Positions 1 to 7,481 of a stretch of 38,764 nucleotides of DNA are shown in pieces. This DNA comes from a virus: IMG/VR virus record IMGVR_UViG_3300009285_002221, positions 1 to 38,764 of that record. One strand, written 5' to 3'. The position numbers were made by a program, and so were the translations under genes. The notes under the pieces were generated by a model that saw only the letters and a list, made by a program, of their open reading frames with translations, searched no databases and was not told where the DNA came from. Position 1 is the stretch's first letter. Every line of letters begins with the position of its first letter.

Positions 1-1
1 C

Positions 2-3000
2 AAAGCCAAAGCATCTGGTCAGTCTTTTGATGAGTGGGTGAAGAGGCAGAAGGGGAATATAGTTTTGAGACAAGGTGAAATACAAAAGGGCGGTGCTTAT
101 TTTACTTCTGGTGAGGGTGGTTCAACCTACTTTGACCTCCAAGAGTTAGGTAAAGCAAAAAAGGCATACGATATATCTGGGGCGAAAATAGTTAGTTCAG
201 ATACGCCAGAAATGAAACTCGTGATACAAGACGCCCTAAAACTGAAAAATAACCCAAAGGACATAAAAACACTAACAGAATCCCTTGACGATGGGTTTGT
301 GAACTACGGAATGAATGACAACATACCTTCAATTATAAAAGCCGCTAAAGCAAGGGGGTATGACGGAATCAAAGTATGGGAAGCCGATAGTGTAGGAAGT
401 CCCGACAGTTTGTTTATATGGAACACAGATAAGGTCAAAACCCGCTCCCAACTAAAAGCAGAGTGGGATGGGGTGGGGGCTAAGACCCCAGAGCAATTCC
501 TATCGCCCAGATCACCAATACAACGACAAATAGAAAGTAAAGCATTAAGTCCTATTATATCACAACGGGGCAGAGAGTCAACCTTCCTTAAAAAGAAGCT
601 ACAAGCAGAAGGAGTTATCGCAAGAAGGGGCGCTAGAGCCGGACAGAAAGTGGGCGAAGCAAAAGCCGAGAACATAGCCGAAGCCCGACAGGAAAAAGCA
701 GTAAGAAAAGAGCAACTTAAATCCCTTAGGGGGGGCATTGAGATTCGCGCAAGAAAAGACGCAATCATAGCACAGCTTCAAAATGCCGCCGGGTTAAGTC
801 AGCGCGTAAAGAACGATATAGTTGACCTTGCTAAAGATATTCTTGACCCGGCCGACAGAGGTAAGGCACTCTCTCTTGTGAGAGATGCTAAAAACTCAAG
901 AGACCTCACTAAAGCATTTGCACGTATTCTTCGCTGGGCCGAGGATTCAGCAAAGAAAGAGATAAGAAATGAAATCCTGAAACTACAAAAGAACATAATG
1001 GATTCTCCCTCTATTGCCATTGATTACAAGGCCAAAGTAAAAGAGCTGATGGGGGATTTTAACCTCAAAGGACAAAGAGAGAGTACGCTTGAAAGATTAA
1101 AGAAAACGCAAGAGTTTTTGCAAAGCGAAGCGGCAAAGGGCAATGACGTAGAAATGCCCAAGCGTGTTTTGAAAGCCCTTGAACTTCTTAACCGTACTCC
1201 TTTTGAGCAGATAACCATAAACCAGCTTAATGGTCTGAAAGCAGAAATGGAGCTTTTGGAAACTCTCGGAAGGACAAAGCTGGGCAGTCTTAGAAACATT
1301 TGGGACTCACAGAAAGAAAAGATATACGAGGAGATTTCTCTACAAGGAGCCAAGCCAATTCAAAAGATAGAACTTCTTAGGCCGGAGATCGGGGAACGCC
1401 TTACTATCACTCAAAAGTTTAAGAACCTTGTGTGGTCTATTTCCAACCAAGCCGCAAGAATAGATAAAGCCATCTTGCCAATGGACGTTATCTTTGACCT
1501 ACTCGACGGAGGGAATGGGCTTTATAACGGAGCGAACTTCCGACACTTTAAGGCACGGGTAGACGCAGGATACGGAAAGTATATCACCAGAAAAGCCGCG
1601 CTCCAAGAACCCGTTATAGACCTTGCTACAAAGTACAAACTTGAGGACACAAACTTTGAGCGCATGGGCGTTGTTGCGGCGCGAGAACAAGATGGGGGAA
1701 TGGAAAAACTAATTGCTTCCGGCTTTACGGAAGATACTGTGAATGCAGTAACGCTTTCTAAAGAAGAACAAGAGGTTCTTAACCTTATGCGCTCTACGTT
1801 CGATTCCCAGTTTCTTGAAATAAAAGAAATCATGCGCCTCGTCTACAACCAACCCGTTGAGAAAGTCAAAAATTACTTCTCGTTCATGACTGATTTCAAA
1901 GCAATGGATGATAGCGAGTTGTTCACCCGCTTTGGCTCGCAAACCCCAGAACAATTCGGAGTACCCAAAAAAAATGTAGAGGCGGGATTTGTTAAGACTC
2001 GCGTGGGGGGAGAACAGAAGATTAAGATAAACGCCCTCGATGTTTTTATTCAGCACACCGATAACACGTCCTATCTCTTAGAGGTTGGCGAAACTTCTAA
2101 AATGCTTGGTGAACTCGCGGCATCCCCTGAATACGCAGAACTTGTCGGAGAGGTAGGACAGCTTATGGTTCGCGAGTGGGTAGATGTTATAGCGAGAAAA
2201 GGAGGAGCATCAGGAGCGCAGAATATAGCAGTGCTCGATACACTTAGAAAGAATGTCGGCATAGGCATCCTTGGACTTAAACTCTCAACAGTAGCGATAC
2301 AGCCGACAGCTCTTATAGACGGCATGGGATTTATTGGAGTAGGGTATGGAACGAAAGGATTTACAAATTTTGTTACCAGCAAAGAGTGGCGTGCTTTTGT
2401 TTTGAATATGCCCGAAATATCAAACCGCTTAGGCGGCGAGTTCGCATTGAGGGAACTAACAAATGATAACTGGATGGAAGAAATCCAGCGCAAAGGGTTT
2501 ATACCCATGCAGACATTAGACCAAATGACCGCAGGAGCTATAGCCGCAGGAGCTTATGAGCGTAAAATGATAGAGCTTGGAAAAGAAATTGATTTTAACA
2601 ACTACGACCCAGAAGCTCTTGCTTACGCCCAGTTAGTAGTACGGAGAACACAGTCGTCGGGTTCATTTAAGGACGTTCCTCTTGCTGTTTCTCGTGGTGC
2701 CTTAACAGGTAATCGTTCTGTTGACAGGGCGGCACTTCAGTTTCAAAACTTTCTCCTTACCCGATGGAGCCGCATCAGGCACGACGCAATAAGAGCGGGC
2801 GTAAACACCAAAGACCCCAAAAAGGGTATACCGATATTTTTCGCTATCATTATGGCCGCGCTTGCTAGTTCAGGAATACGTCTTGGAGTAAACAAGGTGC
2901 AAGACTTCATAACCGGCAGAGAGGACGAGGATACCCCAATGGATGACTTACAGCAAGGATTTATCTACGAAATGACAGGAAATGTGCCGTTTCTTGGCAA

Positions 3001-3325
3001 TACAGTCGGCATGGCTTTGTATGGTGGAGAGATGTTTCCTATACTCGATGTTCCAAAGGGTCTAGTAAATGGGTTAAATAGAGTTATTGTGTCGAAAAGC
3101 GAGAAGGCAAAACTAAGAGGATTTACGGAATTTTTGGGTTCAAGTGGTATGTTGCTTGGTATTCCCGGTTCAGTACAAGCAGAGCAACTGCTTCGGGGGG
3201 CGTTGCAAGACGAGAAAAAATCTGGGGGACTAAAGCTCAACATACCTTCAATAGACCTTAAAAATCAAGGCACAAACGTAAATATACCAAGCATGAAAAT
3301 AAAAGTTCCTTCTATAAGTTTGTAA
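2..3325 (+). CDS. Large polyvalent ejection/internal virion protein with N-terminal ADP-ribosyltransferase-like domain (5' partial)
   Basis: The frame is open to the left edge, so the true start lies outside; at least 1107 residues are present. The first ~150 residues end in a GYDGIKVWE...SLFIWNTDKVKT segment, which resembles the ADP-ribosyltransferase-like domain found in phage polyvalent proteins. Next come long Lys/Glu-rich, probably coiled-coil stretches, and then hydrophobic segments near positions 2270-2350 and 2840-2890 (IPIFFAIIMAALASS) that could insert in a membrane. The C-terminal tail has repeated Pro-Ser-Ile/Met motifs (NIPSI, NIPSM, KVPSI). In phages, such proteins are carried in the virion and injected with the DNA. 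Position after the tail genes (if the genome is circularly permuted) and just before lysis fits this. The enzymatic activity of the ART-like part is inferred, not shown. Confidence 0.7.
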   Translation, partial: KAKASGQSFDEWVKRQKGNIVLRQGEIQKGGAYFTSGEGGSTYFDLQELGKAKKAYDISGAKIVSSDTPEMKLVIQDALKLKNNPKDIKTLTESLDDGFVNYGMNDNIPSIIKAAKARGYDGIKVWEADSVGSPDSLFIWNTDKVKTRSQLKAEWDGVGAKTPEQFLSPRSPIQRQIESKALSPIISQRGRESTFLKKKLQAEGVIARRGARAGQKVGEAKAENIAEARQEKAVRKEQLKSLRGGIEIRARKDAIIAQLQNAAGLSQRVKNDIVDLAKDILDPADRGKALSLVRDAKNSRDLTKAFARILRWAEDSAKKEIRNEILKLQKNIMDSPSIAIDYKAKVKELMGDFNLKGQRESTLERLKKTQEFLQSEAAKGNDVEMPKRVLKALELLNRTPFEQITINQLNGLKAEMELLETLGRTKLGSLRNIWDSQKEKIYEEISLQGAKPIQKIELLRPEIGERLTITQKFKNLVWSISNQAARIDKAILPMDVIFDLLDGGNGLYNGANFRHFKARVDAGYGKYITRKAALQEPVIDLATKYKLEDTNFERMGVVAAREQDGGMEKLIASGFTEDTVNAVTLSKEEQEVLNLMRSTFDSQFLEIKEIMRLVYNQPVEKVKNYFSFMTDFKAMDDSELFTRFGSQTPEQFGVPKKNVEAGFVKTRVGGEQKIKINALDVFIQHTDNTSYLLEVGETSKMLGELAASPEYAELVGEVGQLMVREWVDVIARKGGASGAQNIAVLDTLRKNVGIGILGLKLSTVAIQPTALIDGMGFIGVGYGTKGFTNFVTSKEWRAFVLNMPEISNRLGGEFALRELTNDNWMEEIQRKGFIPMQTLDQMTAGAIAAGAYERKMIELGKEIDFNNYDPEALAYAQLVVRRTQSSGSFKDVPLAVSRGALTGNRSVDRAALQFQNFLLTRWSRIRHDAIRAGVNTKDPKKGIPIFFAIIMAALASSGIRLGVNKVQDFITGREDEDTPMDDLQQGFIYEMTGNVPFLGNTVGMALYGGEMFPILDVPKGLVNGLNRVIVSKSEKAKLRGFTEFLGSSGMLLGIPGSVQAEQLLRGALQDEKKSGGLKLNIPSIDLKNQGTNVNIPSMKIKVPSISL

Positions 3326-3333
3326 GCAAATCA

Positions 3334-3576
3334 ATGAAAAACGTAAAGAAAGTAAAATCTTTCGGCTTTGTGGAGCCGGTAATCACCGAAGATAACTTTG
3401 TGTTCGGCGGTCTTGGTGTTGCCGGAGAGATTATAAACCCCTCGGGGGATTGGTTGCCTTATATTCCGAAAGGAGAAAGACAGAGCATTACTTACGAAAC
3501 CAACTCTTGTGTTAGTTTTGCAACTAACAATGCTATAGAAACTTTGTTATACTTTAAGTATGGACAAAACCAGTAA
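3334..3576 (+). CDS. Papain-like cysteine protease, N-terminal fragment (split gene)
   Basis: This 80-residue product carries a candidate catalytic cysteine, C59, in ETNSCVSFATNNAIETLL, a pattern like the helix that bears the nucleophile in papain-fold peptidases. It stops ten codons after the helix, where an HNH endonuclease gene begins (ATG 3560, overlapping by 17 bases). The missing half, with the catalytic His, is at 4149-4739 in another frame, so the ancestral gene was probably one peptidase of about 270 residues. It follows the ejection protein by 8 bases. Whether the fragments form a working enzyme is unknown. Confidence 0.6.
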   Translation: MKNVKKVKSFGFVEPVITEDNFVFGGLGVAGEIINPSGDWLPYIPKGERQSITYETNSCVSFATNNAIETLLYFKYGQNQ

Positions 3577-4156
3577 AAACCATTGGAACTATAAGGGTGG
3601 GGCATGGTGCGGAGAAAAAAGAAAAGAAACAATGAAGCTGTATAAAAGAGAAAGAAACAAGAGGCCTTGTGAGGTTTGTAAAAAGGTTTATAACGCCACA
3701 GTTGATGGCACTTATAAGTGGTGCGCTGACTGTTCTTATGTGGGGTTAGGGTGTGAAAATTGCAACGAGTTTTTTATAGTTGAAAGAAAAACCTTTAATC
3801 ACCGAGGAGCGAAATACTGTTCTTTGACGTGTTCTCGTGAGCACACATCTTTTTCAAAAGGACATCTTTCTGGGGAAAAACATCATAATTGGAAGGGGGG
3901 AATAAATAGTGTTATAGCAAGAAGGGCGAGATTAAAGGGAGCGGTTGGAGGACACACGTTAAAAGAGTGGGAGGAGCTTAAAAGAAAGCATAACTTTACC
4001 TGTTTAAGATGCAAAAAACAAGAGCCAGAAATCAAGTTATCAGTTGATCATATAAAACCTATATCTAAATGTGGCTCAAACTATATAGAAAATATCCAAC
4101 CACTATGCTTGCCGTGCAATCAGAAAAAACACGCAAGAGAAATATCCTATGTATAA
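3560..4156 (+). CDS. HNH homing endonuclease inserted in the protease gene
   Basis: The 198-residue protein has three Cys-rich knuckles: CEVCKK...CADC, CENCNEF...YCSLTC, and a C-terminal HNH domain CLRCKKQ...DHIKPISKCGSN...LCLPCNQKKH. The family makes site-specific double-strand breaks and spreads into uninterrupted alleles. The gene fills almost exactly the gap between the two protease halves; it overlaps the first fragment by 17 bases and the second ATG by 8 (ATGTATAA). All three reading frames differ, which excludes an intein, and no space is left for a self-splicing intron core. A TGTTATACT extended -10-like element at 3545-3553 would put a start at the ATG, but it lies in the upstream coding sequence and may be chance. 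Confidence 0.85.
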   Translation: MDKTSKNHWNYKGGAWCGEKRKETMKLYKRERNKRPCEVCKKVYNATVDGTYKWCADCSYVGLGCENCNEFFIVERKTFNHRGAKYCSLTCSREHTSFSKGHLSGEKHHNWKGGINSVIARRARLKGAVGGHTLKEWEELKRKHNFTCLRCKKQEPEIKLSVDHIKPISKCGSNYIENIQPLCLPCNQKKHAREISYV

Positions 4157-4739
4157 TTTTTCAGAAAGAGCTTTAGCAATAGCTAGCGATACAAATCCAA
4201 GCGTTGGTGCGGATCCACATCGGGCAGCCGAAGCGGCCAGAAAGCAACTGGGGTTTGTCCCTGAAGAGGTTTTGCCTTTTAACGAAAGCGTAAAGAGCGT
4301 GGAAGAGTTCTATTCTCCAAAACCTCTTACAAAAGAAATAATTGCAGAGGGACGGAAGTTTTTTGATAAATATGAACTAAAACACGAGTGGGTTTGGACA
4401 TATTCGCAAAATCTCTCTCCGATAGAAAAAAAGGAAAGGTTAGAAGAAGCGCTTACAAAGGGAACTGTTTGCGTTTCGGTATATGCATGGGCAAAGAACG
4501 AACATGGGCTTTACTTTAAGCCCCCCGGATCAAGAGATACACATTGGACAATGCTCCTTTCTTCCTCTGAAGAAAACTACAAAGTTTATGACTCTTATGT
4601 TGATGACGACACCTTTGTAAAACCCCTTGATCCCCTCTTTGATTTTGGAATTTCCAAAATATACTACCTTCTTCCGGCCACAAAGTTATCCACCTGGAAA
4701 AAGTTCCTCAAATGGTTTCGTGATATAATACGGGCATGA
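4149..4739 (+). CDS. Papain-like cysteine protease, C-terminal fragment (split gene)
   Basis: This 196-residue frame begins YNFSERALA and contains DTHWTMLL (H132) followed by YKVYDSYVDD (D148). That is the His and Asn/Asp arrangement expected for the second half of a papain-like active site; the Cys half is at 3334-3576. Joining ...LLYFKYG to YNFSERALA gives a smooth fold continuation. The ATG overlaps the end of the HNH gene, so translation may be coupled, yielding a two-chain enzyme, or the gene may be inactivated. Such proteases near lysis or ejection genes could act on virion or host proteins; the target is unknown. Confidence 0.6.
   Translation: MYNFSERALAIASDTNPSVGADPHRAAEAARKQLGFVPEEVLPFNESVKSVEEFYSPKPLTKEIIAEGRKFFDKYELKHEWVWTYSQNLSPIEKKERLEEALTKGTVCVSVYAWAKNEHGLYFKPPGSRDTHWTMLLSSSEENYKVYDSYVDDDTFVKPLDPLFDFGISKIYYLLPATKLSTWKKFLKWFRDIIRA
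4686..4736 (+). promoter_or_regulatory. Promoter of lysis operon, leaderless, with DnaA-like box
   Basis: An extended -10 (TG-A-TATAAT, 4721-4729) ends seven bases before the amidase ATG at 4736, so the transcript would begin at the start codon. Upstream, TTATCCACC at 4686-4694 matches TTATNCACA at 8 of 9 bases and lies 6 bp before the expected -35 position, the same layout seen at other promoters in this phage. It sits inside the protease fragment's coding region. Confidence 0.5.
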
Positions 4740-5386
4740 AGATAACCTATCTTTTTGTTCATCACGCAGGAGGATTTGCAAACGATCCTTATGCCAAGAC
4801 GCAAGGACTTACGGAGAAACAGATAGACAGCGCACACAAGCAAAACTGGCCGGACTTCATTTCAACTCTCGGTTTTTACATCGGATACAATATCATCATC
4901 TGGGCAGACGGATCGTGGAAGCAGTATAGAGAAATCGGGGCCGAGACTGCCGCTCAAACAGGTTATAATCACAATTCGGTTTCTATTTGCCTCGCGGGTA
5001 ACTTTACTAAACTAGGAAACGGTCATGTAGAAGCCCCCACTTTCGCTCAAGAGAAAACTCTCAAATCTCTTGAAATGGCGATTCTTTTCAGGCAGGGGTC
5101 AGTATGGGATTCATTGAAGAAAGTAGATGGCGTAGAAGTTGATGTCAGGGTACATAATATCTTGCCACACAGAGCGGTCGCCGTAAGAGATTGTTACGGA
5201 ACTCTTCTTTCAGATAGTTGGGCAAGGGATTTGGTTGTGTCGGTTATTCGAGAACGCCTTACCATCCTCACTCGACTGCTCATTATGTATCAAAATCTTT
5301 TAATGATTTATCAAAAGATGAAATTGGGCGTGAGAGTGGGAAGGTCGGCACCTCATGCGTGTTGGAGTTCTAATGAGAGGGGATAA
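4736..5386 (+). CDS. N-acetylmuramoyl-L-alanine amidase (endolysin)
   Basis: The 216-residue product matches the amidase_2/PGRP zinc-amidase fold, which cuts the bond between MurNAc and L-Ala in peptidoglycan. Visible signatures are FVHHAGG (H9 as first zinc ligand), WKQYREIGAETAAQTGYNHNSV with the characteristic Tyr and Asn-His-Asn region, and HNILPHRAVAVRDCYG, giving H145 and C153 with the 8-residue spacing seen in T7-type lysozyme. About 60 residues after the core are not recognised. No signal peptide is seen, so release would need the adjacent holin-like protein. The start ATG overlaps the preceding TGA (ATGA) and sits at the predicted transcription start. Confidence 0.85.
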   Translation: MKITYLFVHHAGGFANDPYAKTQGLTEKQIDSAHKQNWPDFISTLGFYIGYNIIIWADGSWKQYREIGAETAAQTGYNHNSVSICLAGNFTKLGNGHVEAPTFAQEKTLKSLEMAILFRQGSVWDSLKKVDGVEVDVRVHNILPHRAVAVRDCYGTLLSDSWARDLVVSVIRERLTILTRLLIMYQNLLMIYQKMKLGVRVGRSAPHACWSSNERG

Positions 5387-5390
5387 AAAT

Positions 5391-5690
5391 ATGGAAAAAT
5401 TGATAAATGTTTTATTGTCCAGTTCTGGCGAGGGTTTGTCGAAACGAGCGCAGGGGCTTGTGGGAATAGTGGTTGCTGTGGGGCTTTGGTTTGGCGTGGG
5501 TCTTTCCTCGGAAGGACTTGGCGAACTGGCCACGCAACTCGGCCCACTTTTAGAAAATCTTAAAGCTGTCGCCTCTGGCCTTCTTGGTGTCTGGGGTTTT
5601 GTTCGATGGCTTGATGGCTGGGTTAGAGCACGACGGTTTCAGGAAATGGGTCTTGGCAAATACGCGAAACTTGGAAAGAGAAGGGCATAG
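5391..5690 (+). CDS. Holin-like small membrane protein
   Basis: From ATG 5391 the protein is 99 residues with two hydrophobic stretches: GLVGIVVAVGLWFGVGL, and roughly residues 50-75 around AVASGLLGVWGFVRWL. A basic tail follows (RARRFQEMGLGKYAKLGKRR). Size, topology and position straight after the endolysin fit a holin that forms holes in the cytoplasmic membrane. This is one of the few genes with a plausible ribosome-binding sequence (GAGAGGGG about 8 bases upstream), which favours ATG 5391 over the in-frame ATG 5355. It could also be a generic tail or membrane protein; holins have no conserved motif. Confidence 0.6.
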   Translation: MEKLINVLLSSSGEGLSKRAQGLVGIVVAVGLWFGVGLSSEGLGELATQLGPLLENLKAVASGLLGVWGFVRWLDGWVRARRFQEMGLGKYAKLGKRRA

Positions 5691-5773
5691 ACCCTTCTTC
5701 GGTGGGTAGGTGCGCGGTGTTGTTGTAACTTTAACTTAATATAAATTTTTACCTACCTACCGAAGAGAGGTCT
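5689..5773. repeat. Long imperfect inverted repeat, 23-bp arms
   Basis: Arm 5689-5711 is the reverse complement of arm 5751-5773 with three differences, one of them inside the 15-base core CTTCGGTGGGTAGGT / ACCTACCTACCGAAG. The 39-base spacer is AT-rich. Bases 5692-5698 (CCCTTCT) can alternatively pair with AGAAGGG at 5679-5685, so two mutually exclusive hairpins are possible. No T-run follows either, so it is not a standard terminator. It may be a switch, a protein site or a recombination site. Confidence 0.6.
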
Positions 5774-5779
5774 GGGCTT

Positions 5780-5809
5780 ATGGCGCAGGGATTTCGCCCT
5801 CTGCGCCAT
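5780..5809 (+). promoter_or_regulatory. Hairpin occluding the start codon of the transglycosylase gene
   Basis: ATGGCGCAG (5780-5788) pairs with CTGCGCCAT (5801-5809), with GG/CC extending the stem. The 3' arm includes the first two bases of the ATG at 5808. No Shine-Dalgarno is visible, so the hairpin could restrict translation initiation. Confidence 0.45.
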
Positions 5810-6314
5810 GCGTCAAGACGAACGTCAAAAACGCTTGGCATTATACGGAATAGGAACATCGGTTTTTCTGATCTTGTTGCCCCTCTACGGAGTATTCGCA
5901 CCGATTGAGTTGAGAGCTGAAGCCGAAACGCATAATAGCGAAGTTAGGTTAGACGAGTATCAAAATCAAGACATTAAAACACTTATCTTGGAAATGTGCA
6001 AGGAGTATAAAGTGAACTGTTTGCTTGCCGTAGACCTTGCACAGTGGGAAAGTCAGTTCAACGAAAAAGCGCAGAACCCAATTACTACAGCAAGCGGCGT
6101 ATATCAGTGGATCGATAGCTCTTGGGACGCTTTCTGTGATGGCGATAAATATAATGCACGAGATAACATTCGTTGTACTATGGAAACTTTAAGTAAGAGC
6201 AAGGGCAATCTTTCTCACTGGTGGGCTGATGCCACCATTGCACGCCTACTCTGGGAGAATCATTTTATCGAGTGTACGAATTTTGAAACGCGAATCTGTT
6301 GGCCGATATTCTAA
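5808..6314 (+). CDS. Membrane-anchored lytic transglycosylase/lysozyme-like protein
   Basis: The 168-residue protein starts with a positively charged end and one hydrophobic segment (residues 12-35, YGIGTSVFLILLPLYGVFA), a signal anchor. The outer part reads LLAVDLAQWESQFNEKAQNPITTASGVYQWIDSSW. This matches the SLT/goose-lysozyme-like motif with catalytic Glu (E81 in WESQF), followed by the Gly-Val-Tyr-Gln-Trp element, and four Cys that could form disulfides. Such enzymes cleave the MurNAc-GlcNAc linkage and may help entry or lysis. It ends the lysis cluster, with a terminator directly after. No start upstream of 5808 is available before an in-frame stop at 5742. Confidence 0.7.
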   Translation: MRQDERQKRLALYGIGTSVFLILLPLYGVFAPIELRAEAETHNSEVRLDEYQNQDIKTLILEMCKEYKVNCLLAVDLAQWESQFNEKAQNPITTASGVYQWIDSSWDAFCDGDKYNARDNIRCTMETLSKSKGNLSHWWADATIARLLWENHFIECTNFETRICWPIF

Positions 6315-6324
6315 AAATAAAACA

Positions 6325-6348
6325 AAAGACCCCGTAAGGGGTTTTTTT
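6325..6348 (+). terminator. Rho-independent terminator after lysis genes
   Basis: CCCC-GTAA-GGGG (6330-6341) is preceded by AAAAGA and followed by seven Ts (6342-6348). It lies 15 bases after the transglycosylase stop codon. Confidence 0.9.
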
Positions 6349-6349
6349 A

Positions 6350-6411
6350 GAGGGTGCAAGTTGAATACAAAATTGTATGGGTGTAACTTGCCCTCATTGA
6401 TATTATATCAA
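6350..6411. repeat. Inverted repeat and 15-bp palindrome, possible operator
   Basis: GAGGGTGCAAGTT (6350-6362) faces AACTTGCCCTC (6385-6395) with a two-base bulge, and inside it ATACAAAATTGTAT forms a second inverted repeat. Next to it lies a perfect palindrome TTGATATTATATCAA (6397-6411). All are between the lysis terminator and the promoter of the DnaA-like regulator, so protein binding sites are likely. Confidence 0.45.
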
Positions 6412-6427
6412 AAAATGTACTTTTGAG

Positions 6428-6477
6428 TTATGCACAATTTTGGGTATGGATTTTTCTTTTGTTCTATAATGAAGAAA
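6428..6477 (+). promoter_or_regulatory. Leaderless promoter of the DnaA-like regulator with DnaA box
   Basis: A consensus -10 TATAAT (6465-6470) ends seven bases before ATG 6477. No good -35 is present; the 17-bp position reads GGGTAT. A perfect TTATGCACA (6428-6436) lies 5 bp upstream of that position. The weak -35 plus upstream box suggests activation or autoregulation. Confidence 0.65.
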
Positions 6478-7025
6478 TGGAAATTTATCGAAACAACATA
6501 CGCACGGCGGAAGTAAAATCACTTTATGGGGGAGCTAAATTTTGCAAAGAACACCAGAGAATTTATATCAATGAGTGTTGTGATTGCGGACTTGCCAAAA
6601 TACCGAGAATCAATAAAGGCAATGTTGTTCTGCAAAACATCCGAGCATACTACAAAAAAAATCCCTCTGCTTCGTGGAAAGAAATTTTTGAGAACACAGA
6701 ACATCACTACGGAACCCCCATCAGTCTTCTCTCTGCAATGTCTTTGCGAGGTTTCGCGCCACACGGAAGAAGCACAATCAGCCCCGAACAACTCGATAAC
6801 ATCGGGGATGCTCTCAAAGAAGCGGAGGCGTGCAGAAAAATAAAGAGCCGAACAAAAGAAAATGTCGAGCGTAAAGTAGAAATAGCTAAAACTCTTCACC
6901 ACAAACATAATCTGCGACCCGGAAAAATAGCAAAGCTCATGGGTAAAGACCGAACCACTATCATCTATTATCTAAAGCACTACAAAACCATAAAGAATTA
7001 TAAAAAACAGAAAAACACCCTATAA
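6477..7025 (+). CDS. DNA-binding regulator with DnaA domain IV-like C-terminus
   Basis: From ATG 6477 the product has 182 residues. The C-terminal part (about 128-172) reads KIAKLMGKDRTTIIYYLKHYK, close to the DnaA domain IV helix-turn-helix that contacts DnaA boxes (typical core G-x-D-H-T-T-V); here the His is Arg. The N-terminus has a Cys-rich cluster (C23, C34, C35, C37). There is no AAA+ domain, so it cannot be a replication initiator of DnaA type. The gene has its own terminator and a promoter carrying TTATGCACA, and TTATNCACA boxes recur at other promoters in the window. I infer a phage transcription factor that reads DnaA-type boxes. An upstream TTG at 6423 is less likely because it precedes the promoter. 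Confidence 0.6.
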   Translation: MEIYRNNIRTAEVKSLYGGAKFCKEHQRIYINECCDCGLAKIPRINKGNVVLQNIRAYYKKNPSASWKEIFENTEHHYGTPISLLSAMSLRGFAPHGRSTISPEQLDNIGDALKEAEACRKIKSRTKENVERKVEIAKTLHHKHNLRPGKIAKLMGKDRTTIIYYLKHYKTIKNYKKQKNTL

Positions 7026-7039
7026 TGGGTGCTTTTTTT
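7016..7039 (+). terminator. Rho-independent terminator
   Basis: CACCC-TATAAT-GGGTG (7016-7031), then C and seven Ts (7033-7039). The stem overlaps the stop codon of the regulator gene. Confidence 0.8.
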
Positions 7040-7091
7040 ATTCACAACCCCCCCCTTGACATATGATAGTTTGTCTTATATTATGACTCAT
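7038..7091 (+). promoter_or_regulatory. Early operon promoter with DnaA box and C8 tract
   Basis: TTGACA (7056-7061), 17 bp, TATTAT (7079-7084) is a near-consensus sigma70 promoter. A perfect TTATTCACA box (7038-7046) lies upstream, separated from the -35 by A plus eight Cs (7048-7055). The predicted start is near 7091. It would drive the repressor gene and the replication operon. Confidence 0.85.
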
Positions 7092-7103
7092 AAGAAAGGT
7101 CGA

Positions 7104-7120
7104 AGTTTAGTCAGCTAAAT
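7104..7120 (+). promoter_or_regulatory. Operator site 1 (TTTAGTCAGCTAAA)
   Basis: The core TTTAGTCAGCTAAA (7106-7119) has 5-bp inverted arms around TCAG. It lies in the leader between the early promoter and the LexA-like repressor gene. The same 14-mer occurs at 26008 and, reversed, at 9846; variants occur at 15251 and 19631. Confidence 0.7.
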
Positions 7121-7127
7121 AAATTAA

Positions 7128-7481
7128 ATGATAAAACCAACTACAAAAAGAGAGGGGGAGTTGTGGAAATACTGGAATGAGTACATTTTAGAAAATGATT
7201 ATTCCCCCGGCCACACAGAGGCCGCAAAAGAATTTAAGATTACAGTGCAAACCGTTCACACCCTTCTCCTGCGAATGCAGAAAAAGGGTTGGATGACAAG
7301 ATTAAATAAAACTAAAAGAAACTGGATTCCCACCACTCCCAAGAAAGATTTCCAAAGGGAAAAGTATCTTGAGAGTTTACGGGTTCAGTTTGATAAACTT
7401 CATGCCAAGAAAAACGAAGAATCAACCAATCATAGTACAACCGAAGGAAGGATTGCTGGTAAACGAAAAATCAAGCGATAG
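7128..7481 (+). CDS. LexA-like winged-helix repressor without peptidase domain
   Basis: The 117-residue protein resembles the LexA N-terminal DNA-binding domain. KREGELWKYWNEYILENDYS, then P-G-H-T-E-A-A-K-E-F, then TVQTVHTLLLRMQKKGWMTR follow the pattern of an open helix, 'sPt..eia' turn, recognition helix and wing. The rest is a basic tail; the Ser/Lys autopeptidase domain of LexA is absent, so cleavage-type induction is not expected. It is the first gene of the early operon and has the palindromic site in its own leader, a standard autoregulatory layout. I infer that it binds TTTAGTCAGCTAAA-type sites. Confidence 0.6.
   Translation: MIKPTTKREGELWKYWNEYILENDYSPGHTEAAKEFKITVQTVHTLLLRMQKKGWMTRLNKTKRNWIPTTPKKDFQREKYLESLRVQFDKLHAKKNEESTNHSTTEGRIAGKRKIKR

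Noticed and set aside
304-3243. Numerous minus-strand open frames opposite the ejection-protein gene
   Set aside because: Ser/Leu/Phe-rich shadow translations with no domain, all covered by one continuous plus-strand gene.
3560-4156. Intein or group I intron in the protease gene
   Set aside because: The HNH frame differs from both protease frames, so it is not an intein. The insert is almost entirely coding and shows no space for an intron core.
5689-5773. Phage attachment site
   Set aside because: No integrase or recombinase gene is visible in the window, and inverted rather than direct arms are present.
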